Translations under genes and position numbers: made by a program
Source: Multifurca ochricompacta
Taxonomy: Eukaryota; Basidiomycota; Agaricomycetes; Russulales; Russulaceae
DNA: 38,611 nucleotides
NCBI GenBank assembly: GCA_022496185.1
Contig: WTXG01000311.1
Coordinates: 1 to 38,611, forward strand
Direction: 5' to 3'
In this document: positions 23,240 through 33,900 of the stretch, in pieces
Layout of the letters: each line of letters opens with the position of its first letter
Position numbering within the stretch: position 1 is the first letter of the stretch
The notes under the pieces: model-generated
Told to the model about the DNA's origin: nothing
The model's input: only the letters and a program-made list of their open reading frames with translations
Database searches by the model: none

Positions 23240-23359
23240 ATAGCCAACATGCTGTAGTATACCATGTGATTTTCCCACATTTTCTGCTTATGTCATTACT
23301 TCACACCATGCCAATCTTTCCAAAATGAGCAAACATTGGGGCAGTTTTTTGACCCACTA
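23240..23359 (-). repeat. Right terminal inverted repeat of the Tc1/mariner-like element
   Basis: Reverse complement of the left repeat. It ends ..TTTTTTGACCCACTA before the TA target copy. Confidence 0.9.
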
Positions 23360-25240
23360 TATCCTGGACAAAGGTGAGCAAATCCTCAATGTGAGGTTTG
23401 CAAGTGAAGAGTATGTGCCATGGAGGCAGGTCAAGTTCCAGAGCCCAGTCAGGCAGGAATTAGAGATCCTATCAAGGGTCGGAGTAAAGGGGGCAGTGGA
23501 GGAGTGCATGAGGGAAGGTGAGGGGGTTGAGGTTGTCGCTGAGCAGAGCCGGTCTTTCGCGTTGTCTACATGTCACATGACTTTAATTTGTAATGATATT
23601 CTGTTGGTCAACGATAATTTTCCTTTTTAAAATAAATATTTAACGATAACTTCCTTTTAAAATAAATATTATTCCAAATCACAGTCGTGTGACATGATTA
23701 CCACTTTAGGGATGTCAGCGGTGGGGAGAGTTGGGTGAGCTTAAGCCGCGGCTTTCAGGCCACCGGACTTATTCCATTATTTCTGTGCGAAGGTTCTCAA
23801 GCCACCGGGACTTGCGCTCAAAGTTCGCTTGCTACCCATACAGGAAACGGTCAATACAAACTTATGCACCGCAAACGCGGGAAGCCGCTGCTTCAACTCC
23901 AACTCCTTTCAGTTCCTGTGGGAATTGTCGAGGACAACAACAGATCCTGTGGCGAAGGAATGGTCACCGCAAAAGAGAATGTCATGAAGTTTGGTTTTTT
24001 TATCTATTGGGGGAGGAACTGACTTGGGCAGGTGGTGGAAGAAATGAGGATCGGCACAGCCGCTCAAGGACGGGACTGTCAGACTCGCCGCCTTGAATTG
24101 GAACCGGTTCACACAGGACATACGCGCGACTCGTAGTTCAGTCTTGGTTCCAAGAGTCGCGCTGCGGTGCGGTGAGCGTCACCGCAACAATCAGTATAAC
24201 CCCTGAGAAAGTGGAGCATTGATCAGAAGGTTTTCTTGGACGTGTTCCAATAACGAATCAAGGAGAAGGACGGCATTGGACACGCCCCCCAAGTTCAAGT
24301 TGCTGCGATCCATACAATCGCCTAGGTTTACACCTGGCAGCCTCGGCCCAGACACAATTGAGGAGATGACCCACACGCGCGTATCTGCCCCCTCGTTCCT
24401 CGTCCTGCGTGCTTCCATGAGGACATCCTAGTGTGCAACAGGTGTATCCCGGGCCTTCTTCCTTATCGCTGCGGGATCTACTGTCAAATCTAATCGCCGA
24501 TGAGCCTCTTTGTGGCTTACTAAGCTGTCTGCCACACCAACTACGGTTCAGTTTTGTAGAGAAGCCTGGCGCCGGTGACGATCTCTGAATACCAGCGCAT
24601 TCAGGTAGATTTACCTTCAGTTTATGGCACATTCTCAATAATCTTTGAATGTCCATCGTCTCGACGAGCTCGCTAGCATTTAATCAATCAATTGGGATGT
24701 TGCTGGGTCGTCTCTTCTTTACAGGCCATGACCTCCGGCTTCTGGTCGGTGGGCTCGACATTAATATGACACGATCGTTGCGCTAGCCCCAACATCTGCT
24801 GACCTGCTACGTAATGCATTCACCATGTGCTCAAACTTACGCATTTATTTTCGCCAGTTTAGCTCCAAGATGTTCAGGCTACGCCCGCATTACGCTGAAA
24901 AGGGGTTCGTTTTTCTCCGTAGTATTTGCTAACGGGGAAATCGCACATAAACTTCTGTGAAGCTTTGTGATCATAGGCACCCTTGAAACAGGTTTCGTTC
25001 TCACACGATTCCGTGATAGTAAAGCATCAATAGACACCGCAGTAGATCCGTGCTAGGGGGTCATCAATGGAGATGCTTGGTGCACTAGGCTTACATGACA
25101 CCTTCATGAACTATCCCGCGTGTTAACCAGCTGATAGCCCAGCATGTCTTCAACGAGCAACCCAGAGGGCCATATATATTTACTTGCAAATCTATGGTTG
25201 AATCAACTCATTGTAACACTTACCCTTGTAGTCTGATACT
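23360..25240. other. Accessory intergenic stretch, no supported gene
   Basis: About 1.9 kb between the Tc1-like element and the RBR ligase gene. Frames of 60-130 codons exist (23325-23630, 23731-24096, minus 24258-24656), but they overlap each other on both strands and show no domain motif. Short repeats are present: a tandem A/T-rich unit at 23607-23671 and two similar GCCACCGG(G)ACTT boxes near 23759 and 23801. It probably contains the RBR promoter and old mobile-element debris. Confidence 0.5.
23607..23671 (+). repeat. Two tandem copies of an about 30-bp A/T-rich unit
   Basis: AACGATAATTTTCCTTTTTAAAATAAATAT is followed directly by AACGATAACTTCCTTTTAAAATAAATATT with small differences. No function is visible; a replication slip product is likely. 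Confidence 0.75.
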
Positions 25241-26509
25241 ATGGCCCTCACCCTACTTCAGTCCAACTTGAGCCTTGGCCTTGCCGCGTCTACGCATACT
25301 CATGCAGGTGCCAAGCCACCGCTTTGGGTCCTTCGTCAACCGATTAATTCGAAATCATGGTCTTCTGCGACGACATCTGTGCCTTTTTAGAAGTTTACGT
25401 GTGTGCGTCATGACTAACTCACAGATTTCAGAGCGGTCCGTCCTGGTCTTCACTGAGTGGTGGAGCTACCACCCTTTCGAGCGCCGAGCTGGCTGCTATG
25501 TTGCAGCTCCAATTTGACGAGGAAGATCGTCATTTGGCGGCTGAGCGTGCAGAGCTTGCTGCAGCTGCGCAGCGCGTGTTCGACTGCGGAGTGTGCATGG
25601 ACACTCTTCCTGAAGAATATGTCGCGCGCATAGAGCCTTGCGGACACTCGTTTTGCAGAGAATGCGTCCGTGGATTCATCGTGTCACAGATCGAATCGCG
25701 CCGTTTCCCTGTTCTATGCCCGTCGTGTACTGCAGAGCCGAGAATCGATTCAGAATCGATTGGGAGTAGGTGCGATTATACTAGATAATCTTCGAGTGGC
25801 TGAATGCGTGGCAGAAGTTACGCGGGAACTAGTGCTCGACATCGGTACCACGGAAGAACAATACGAAACATGGATAGAGATGGAGATGTCCGAGCACTTC
25901 GTTCCCCTGCATTGCCGCAAGTGAGCGAAAAATTAGCCGAATTATTGTAAAAAAGACATCCTCACTTTTTCGAGCAGGTGCAGTCGCTCCAGTTTCTTTG
26001 ACCGACAGGAGTTCGACGAAACGCGGAACCTGAAATGCCCCATCACGGGATGTGATTACGTCTGGTGTAAGGGTTGTCAGCAAGAGATCAATCCCGATGG
26101 TCCGGAGCACTCATGCGACGGCTCTTCGGAGATGAAGCACCTCGTCGAGCAGCAAGGCTGGAAGTACTGTCCAAGTAAGTTTACGCCCAGTCCACATCAC
26201 TTATGAGAGATGACGTCCACTCAGCGTGCAAGACGCCTTGTGAGAAGATTTCCGGGTGCAACTTCATGTCTGTGAGTCGAGAAAGGCGAACGGTTCGTTT
26301 TGCATTGACGTTTGACATCCTCTTTCCAGTGCATTTCTCCCGGGTGCAACACGTAAGTACTTAGATTCCCTCGAAGGGGAACTTCTGACCCATGGAACAT
26401 GTCCACAAGGCATTTCTGCTATAAATGTAGTGAATTGATCGTTAGGTCTGCCGTCCCTGCAGCCATTTCTCAGGGAAAGGGTCAACATGGTGCAAGGTGC
26501 CCTCTCTGA
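25241..26509 (+). CDS. RBR-type (RING1-IBR-RING2) E3 ubiquitin ligase
   Basis: RBR ligases take ubiquitin from an E2 on RING1 and pass it through a catalytic Cys in RING2. Seven exons: 25241-25378, 25432-25765, 25815-25920, 25978-26174, 26225-26271, 26330-26352 and 26410-26509. They sum to 945 nt, 314 aa, with all phases consistent. RING1 starts CGVCMDTLPEEY with CGHSFCRECVRGF and CPSC (about residues 98-146). The IBR has HCRKCSRSSFF, CPITGCDYVWCKGC and HSCDG. RING2 has CPTCKTPCEKISGCNFMSC (the Cys in SGCNF is the expected catalytic residue) and HFCYKCSEL. A short helical acidic segment rich in Ala/Glu precedes RING1. The tail is short; a longer splice form past 26498 cannot be excluded. The gene lies between the two giant GTPase-vWA genes. 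Confidence 0.9.
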
Positions 26510-27981
26510 ACTGAATACATTGGCACAGGTTGCAGGACATCCTGTCTAAATTGGGTTTCTGGGTTTCCAAATGTAAATATCTCGTCGTCTGCTTTCGTCC
26601 GCAACCCAAGTACCGAATGTTGTTTATGTATTACATCGTCTCAACAAGTATTGTCCTATCTTGTGTTCAGTAAGACAGGTGTATAAGAATTGGAAATCAG
26701 CCTTACTTGCCCATGATCAGATTGTGATCAAAGCTGCGAGAGCTGCTGCCCTGCATGAACCTGCTTATGTAATACAACAGATCCTCAGACATCACCCGCA
26801 TGGGCCTAAGTTCTTTCATCCTAGTGCTGCATGAGCACCAGCACATTGGTTTGGTCAGCCTTGATCAGACAGCGGGCCAGATATCCCAGGATCCCATCTC
26901 GACCACAAAAATACCAAAAAATACCAAGAACCAGTAAGTCACATCGCCAGTTGGGTGACAGCTTATAAGCCATGCTCTCCCGGGCACTAACCCCTTCAGG
27001 AATGTAGGGGTCAAGGATTAGGCTCTGGGCTCCGGCCAAGTTGCCCATGTCGGAGCAGTCGCGGATTGTTGACGCCTCATGTTCCAATTATCCGGATTTG
27101 AATGCGCCTCGGCGTTTAGGATGACGCTCCTTTAGTCATGACCTACATGTGTTTTCCACGTCGTCGTAGTCGCTACGCAGACTTATCTCATTTGCTCTCT
27201 CCCCTTTCCCACATAATTCCGCGTTACTGCGCTTTGATACGCCATGCGCCCTTCTGTGTGTCGATATAGCTCTGATAGGTGTAGATTTTTGTAACTAATT
27301 GAGAAAGAGGCAAGAGCATCAAGGAGACCAAGATTCCGATAAGAAGGACAAGAATCCCACCCCTATATTCATAGGAATGCCGACCCTTGCTGACCCTTTA
27401 CCCAACCAATTACCGATACCGATCGGAGGAGACAGCAGCAGCAGCATTGTTCTTCGTTCCTTCACCCTTTACCTTCACAGCAGCTCACGGCGACTGGGGT
27501 ACTGATTACGAAATATGTGGAATGAGACAATGAGACAACACCTGATGTGAAGGAAGGTCCATGGGGGTCTCGTGCCCACGATATGCACAATAAATGAACG
27601 AATATCATCGCCTTTCCTCAGCCTCAGGACAACCATCGTAGGTGGCCCTTTCACAACTATCTCACCTTTTTTTTTGGACGAACCATGTCGACGACGCCTT
27701 CGACTAACAGTGGTAGGGACTCTTTGTTGCACCTTAGGGATCGGTATTCATAGTCCACCTCTTTCCAGGAAAAACTAAACTGACTGTTCTTGATACTGAG
27801 AACGATGCTCTCAGTCAGGAAACATATCATTGACACCAGAACACGATCACTGACGTGCTCAACTTAGATCCACTATCGGGCTCTAATTCACGCATCGGCT
27901 CATCCAATGCTCACTCACTTGTAAGCTATTCGCCTTTGAAGGTTTGAATATAGGGATTACGAGACATCCTAGTCAAGGGCT
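26510..27981. other. Intergenic stretch between the RBR gene and giant gene B
   Basis: Holds the 3' end of the RBR transcript and the promoter of giant gene B. An open stretch at about 26665-26829 (VYKNWKSALLAHDQIVIKAA ... FFHPSAA) has amino-acid-like composition but no start and no recognised family; it may be a gene or transposon remnant. An 88-codon minus frame at 26821-27087 is likewise unassigned. A GCAGCAGCAGCA run sits near 27434. Confidence 0.5.
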
Positions 27982-30900
27982 ATGTCGGGGTCATCTGTAG
28001 ATGGCGCCGCTGAATCCGATCAGTTTATGTCGCTCCCTGCGACGCCTACTGCCGACGGCGGAGCTATTTTTTGGGAGGGTAAGTCCCTAAATTACTGATA
28101 GTTTCTTCTCATGCTGGCGACTTATGTCTGCGTCGACATGTAGAGCCTGACCCCCTCCCTGAATCACAACAAGATTCAGATTTGACTCCTACTTCCCCTC
28201 CTAGACATCTAGGTCCAATTGCTACTCAACAGAATCTACATTTACAGGGCGTTAAAAGTACGGGAGGCCCATCCCCTCATTTGGTGCCAGCCGAGGGCTC
28301 CGCATCTCAGACGTCCGCAAACAACGAGCGTGGCCAATCACGAACTCTCAAATTTCACCCTCCTTTCGAGGATCCATCTTGTCCCGTAAAAGGGATGTAT
28401 CGCCTCCTTGATTTGATCACCGAACAAGGAAGCAGCGGTCTTGGTAATCATTTTCTCGCGACAGTCTACACCAAGCCAAGCTCACAGTACTCCCAGTTGA
28501 TAAGATCGTCATTGCTCAGGAATCTCTCCAGGCATTTATCAACGTGCTATCCCCAGGCGCTTATTCATCCATTACAAAGGTCAATTTCAAAATACTGGAC
28601 AAATTTCTGCTCAAACCGATTGGGATCTACGGCTCAAAAGAAGAGATTGTGCGGTTCCTCCGTGAAGTTAATGCCCTGGATGAGAATACGTACGTGTTTT
28701 CTGTTTTGTGTGTCCAAGCCTGCTGACATCGCGAGGGCAGGGGGCGGAAGCTACTTTTGCCGCAAAGTGGCTACACGTCCAAGGGTGCCGACCCGATTCT
28801 TAGATCGGGATTATATGTTGTGCGCTCATTCACGTCTACTGCCGATGAGCAAGCATATGTTCTGTATTGGCCCGAAGATACAACATGGAACGACCAGGCT
28901 GTCTCCACTGTCCAGCGCAATAGAGTCACATTTATGCGGTAAGTTTACTTCTCATACTTGAATGTGCTCCGACATAAAACGACATGCGTAGGTACCTTAC
29001 CAAATTGTGCGATCAGCTCGTTTGTTTGCTCTCAGCGGGGCATTCACAGGCGATTGTGTGGGGCGACGACGACGACGACGACGTATCGACTGGCTCTGAT
29101 AACGATGACTCAGACCGGCTTTACTATTTTGAGGTAGCGAAAACGAATGATCAAGAGGAGAATGTCGCCGCCCGAGTCGGATTCACGGTGCCGGTTTTCA
29201 TACAGTGGATTCTTCTCCTTGCTGACACAATTCTGTTCACTTCAAGATGAAATCTCCACTTCTTGTCAATCAGCCTCCGCCCGCGAGAATGCAGATCGAC
29301 CCCAAGGCCTTATCTCCGAGGCTACTTTATGGAGAAACAATTCAAGGTTTTATGACAGCAAAATTCAGGCCAGCGAAGACATTGATTGAGCCGTTTGCTC
29401 ACGATCATCAGAGCGCTTCTCAGATCCGCCTCCTTATGTAGGTGTTTAGGCATATTTTGCACATGGATTTAATATGACCACCTTGTAGTGGAGATGACGT
29501 TGCACTCTGTCTCTCAGAGACTCTCGATGACAAGTCTATAAAGACTTTGATGGCTTTAGGTCTTGGCACCCGATTTCCGAAAGAGTACGAGGCTTGGGAG
29601 CGAAGGAGAAAACAGATAATGCAACACTTCCAGATGGCCCTTTCCCAGCGGCAAGCAGATATGCATGCGGTAATTGAACAAAATTCCGGAGATCTGCAAC
29701 TCAATCTGCGAGAAGCTGTTATTGGCGAAGTACTAAAAGTTTTCCCGTGAGTATTAGCCATTCGGTCCGGTCACTCGTAAAGCGGCTGATTCATGATTGG
29801 CATTTTGAATTATAGATCGCTTCAACGGGAAGGGTTTTTGCCAGAATCAAGTTCTTCCGAGCAAAACGACCTCGATGCTCATCCTGAAGAAGTGACAAGT
29901 AATATACTATGTTCTTCACCTGGCCTCCATTCTGACGTAGTGCTCAGATCCACTCCAGGACTTCTTCCGTATTTATCCCAAAACAGCTCAAACATTCCGG
30001 GGTATTGTACGCGCAGCTAACCTTGAGAAAGGCATCAGGGCCTCGGAATTTCAGTTCAAGAAAGAGCGCATCCTTATCCTACATCATCTTCTCGAGAATA
30101 ACAATGGCCTGAGTAAGAGCGAGATCCGGTCCTTAGCAGAAGCTGTCCTTATTCGCCGGGATAAGCAGAGTACTCTGCTACTTCTCAAGAACTTCGGGAA
30201 GGCGGACAAAGGTGGCGGTAGTTCCTGGTTCTCCGGCTGGGGAAACAAAAATTCCAAGCTTTCTAAGGAAGAAGCGATGTGGAGGGATGCTAGTAACTTT
30301 GCGGCGTCGGTATCTGACTCGCGCTTCCTTTTACGATTGAAGAGCGCGACCTTGGATGCGAATTTGCGCGATGCTGCTGTGGAGGCCGAGCAAACTGCTT
30401 ACGCTTGTCTCACGAAGCAGATTGAGACCCTTGTATCCGGAATCAGTCAGCAGATTTTTTCAACTCAGAAGGAGGAATGCAACAAGCAGGTGCAACGAGA
30501 GGTCAAGAGTGAGGAGGATAGGGAGCTAGGGAGTCGCCGGTCTGATTTTGTCCGCCAGATAGAGGATCTATCCAGAGAGCGCTCCAGATCGTACGTTGAC
30601 TACAGTCTTGGGAAAGGGCCGGTATATTGATACAACACAGGCGTACCAGTCTTTATGTCGATCACTTCGAAACGAAGAAGGAGCATTATTATTCCCCAGG
30701 TTCGTGACACTTTCGGTTCTATCAAGAGTGCCTCTAATCCACTCGACTAGATTCCTACTTTATCAGCGGCCGCCAGGAATCATTGCAAAGCCAAGAAGTC
30801 GAATATTACGTTCACAGCTTACGCCTGCTCGCTGACCAAAGGCACAACCTGCAACTCGATCCTTCTTTTGTCCCAACACCTGTCCTGAACGAGCGGTTGT

Positions 30901-33900
30901 CTCAATCGTTTCGAGTCTCCTCCGAGACCATCGTAAAGTACGGGTTTAATCCTCATGGCGTATTCCCTACTTACCATTTGCCACTCAGATACGCCCATCT
31001 CCTAGAAGGGGATCGAATTCTCGTTGGCCTTGTAGATGCTCAGGGAAACGTCATGATTCTTCTTGAGCGATTGAGTCGTATCGATGCTGCAATACAGTCT
31101 CGGTCATTTGCCAAGTTTTTCCACCAGGACAAAATCGGCCATACGTGCCTTTTTGCTTTTGACGAATCAAAACGAATGTTAGCGGTCTACGCATCCGCCA
31201 GAGTACGTCCTTCCTTGCGCTAAATGTCTTTAACTGAGTTCGTCAAACGGTCACAGATGCAGCTCCATATTTTCGTCTTTGATGAAGAGCTCAAGTCCTT
31301 GCGGGGGATGGGATCCGCAATCGACCTTCTTCCGTTTTATAATTCTGGTGTATCTATTATCCATGCGTGCTTCGTTCATGGGAGTGAAGAGATACTATTC
31401 ATCGATTCGAACGCCCAAGCGAGAATTTTCTCTTTGATCACATTACAGCCGAAGTACTTGCACTTCTGCCTGGCTCTGCTCCTGTCTTCTCATATTTCTT
31501 TATTTCAGACCCGCATCATTACAACTCCCTCGTGTACCACGCGCAATCTACTCTTCTCCAGATGGGTCGTGTGTGCTAGTTGTTCAAGAACAAGATGGCG
31601 TGCCTATTGTGACGGCGTATCACTGGTCTACGTTTGCATCCACTGATGGAATCCTTATTACACTCCCCGACTTTCCCATTGACCTTGAATCGGCGCTTCT
31701 CACGTCTATCGTGAACCGGAACAACATCCACCTCATTAGCCTTGATCTAGAGTCGCGCTCCTGTCGATCCGTCATCCTCGACATCACCCGGAAGGCTACC
31801 GAGTTCACTTTCCAGGAGCGGAGGTCGAAAACTTCATCTGGCCATAGCAAACAAACTGTGCACAACTGTCTGATCAATTGCCATGCCGATGTCTGGACAC
31901 GCTTTCCTGTTGTGCCAGCAGTGAAACGTCACACTATAACGTCATCTAGCGAAAGGCGACAGAAGACACTTGTCTTCGTAACCAACGACGACCGACGTCC
32001 CTTCTCTTCTCACTTCTCGGATATTATTCACACATTCGAAAAGACTTCACGCAAGCCAACGGGCGACGAACTCCGGGGTATCGCTGTGTCCGCACGGACG
32101 TTCCCTTCTTTCACACGTCACTTTGTTCCCAATCCTGACTGGCCAGTCTCCCGCTTCCGAGCTGGCGAATGGCTGGCGGACTTGTTATGTCTTATCCCTA
32201 TCCACATTGCGGTCACCCATGAGAACAGATTCGTCCCACTCAAGGATGGGGTTGTGTCAGCGCAACTGGAGAAATCGCTGCTTGGGGCTGAAGTAAACAG
32301 GATCGTGGACAGCTTGTCGCTCGGGTGGTATGAGTCCATATTCCAGTCTTATTGGGCCTCAAAAGTGAATCATCTTCCTGTGTTTTCACCTGGAAATACT
32401 CTGACCCGCGTTTCCGTAATCCCAGCCTGTAAAGGTTGTATCATCAATGGGAGAGCAATCGGTAGGGAAAAGCTTTACCCTCAATCACCTCGTGGATACT
32501 TCTTTTGCAGGGAGTGCGATGCGTACCACCGGTGAGTTTCCAGAGTGTTCATGGTTCAAGATTAGAAGGATTGACCGCGCTTAGAGGGTGTCTGGATGTC
32601 CGTTTCTCCGACTGATGACGCACTCATAGTAGCGTTGGATTTCGAAGGTGAGCTATATGCTACATATCACCAATAATTGGCTGAAGTACGAAATACCACC
32701 CCAAATCATAGGTGTACACAGTCTCGAGCGTTCAGCGCAGGAGGATACGCTTCTTGTCCTATTTAACACTGCTATTTCGAATCTCGTGAGTAGACAGGTT
32801 CATTTCGTGATCCGCTGTTGTGCAGAATTTACGTCGATCTAGGTCCTATTCCGTAACAATTTCGCTCTGAGCAGAGATATAACTGGCCTTTTTCAGTCCT
32901 TCCAGTCAAGTTCTACTGTTTTAGACCCGACATCAAATCCGACATTGTTCCAGTCTACACTTGTAGTTATTATCAAGGTGTGCAAGCCCCGTCATGGGAT
33001 ATTGGGTTGCTCATATTTCTTTCCATATGTCCAGGATGTCATCGACTCTGACAAAGCTGAAGTGACTAGAGAGTGAGCTTCAGATTAGATCTCCGCCCGC
33101 CCTTCTACTAAAGACGACTAGATTCTCGCTCAAATTCCAGAAAATAGTTCAGGACGAGCAGGATGCTAACTTTATCACTCGCCTTCACGCTGGAAAATTG
33201 CAGATTATACCATGGCCGGTTATTGAGTCAAAAGAGTTCTACAAGCTCTTCAGTTCTCTTAAAAGAAGGCTCGACCAGCAACCAACGTCACATCATACCG
33301 CTGGCGAATTCTTGCATACATTGAAGACGTTGATGGCCAAGTTAAAGGTCAGATCTGCGCCTGTCCGCTTAGTAAAACCACTGATTAGCAGTGCCATGTA
33401 CAATAGGCAAATGACTGGGGGGCCATGTCTCGTATGTTCCTCCAATTCTGGCAATTACTCCATACCTAAATATTTTTTCAAGAAACTATGGCCGCACATC
33501 GCGCTAATTCTCTCCTTGCCATCTTACCTAACGCCCTGGAGACCGGATTCTCCGAGATTGTCCCTGAGTCAGAGCCCCTGAAGGTAAGCATAAAATTGAG
33601 GTAGCAACACATTGAACTGAATTCCTTAGAACTTTGATACGGACCTCATTATCGAAGCGGAGGATACAGAGGCGCAGTTCCTACTTGCGGGGCCAGATGC
33701 TCCAGTGGCGGATCGTGAACTTCGGCTCGCGATCTTGCGTGAATCATGGAACCGGACGCATTCAAGGCAACAAGTTGATGATGCCGAGTGGACTTCCGGC
33801 CTTGCTCAACATTTGGCTCATCTTGTTGATCTACGTTCAGCGCACGTCGACATGTGGTTGAAGTCGAACACACAACGATTCCAGGCAGGACACGCGAGCA

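Larger units (their letters stand above)
22099..23359 (+). mobile_element. Decayed Tc1/mariner-like element with 120-bp inverted repeats and TA target duplication
   Basis: The two ends are inverted copies of each other over 120 bp with about three mismatches (22099-22218 and 23240-23359), beginning TAGTGGGT. They are flanked by TA at 22097-22098 and 23360-23361, the duplication made by Tc1/mariner transposases. A transposase remnant lies at 22203-22560. Further TIR-like pieces inside (22609-22634, 22793-22823, 23149-23172) show that the element is composite or nested. It is more A/T-rich than the neighbouring genes. Confidence 0.85.

Noticed and set aside
26498..26700. Longer C-terminus of the RBR protein through a 33-nt intron ending in ..ggcacag
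   Set aside because: The intron would be unusually short and the added residues are hydrophobic and not RBR-like; the stop at 26507-26509 is simpler.
27429..27446. GCAGCAGCAGCA run as a functional microsatellite
   Set aside because: Only four units, no coding context.
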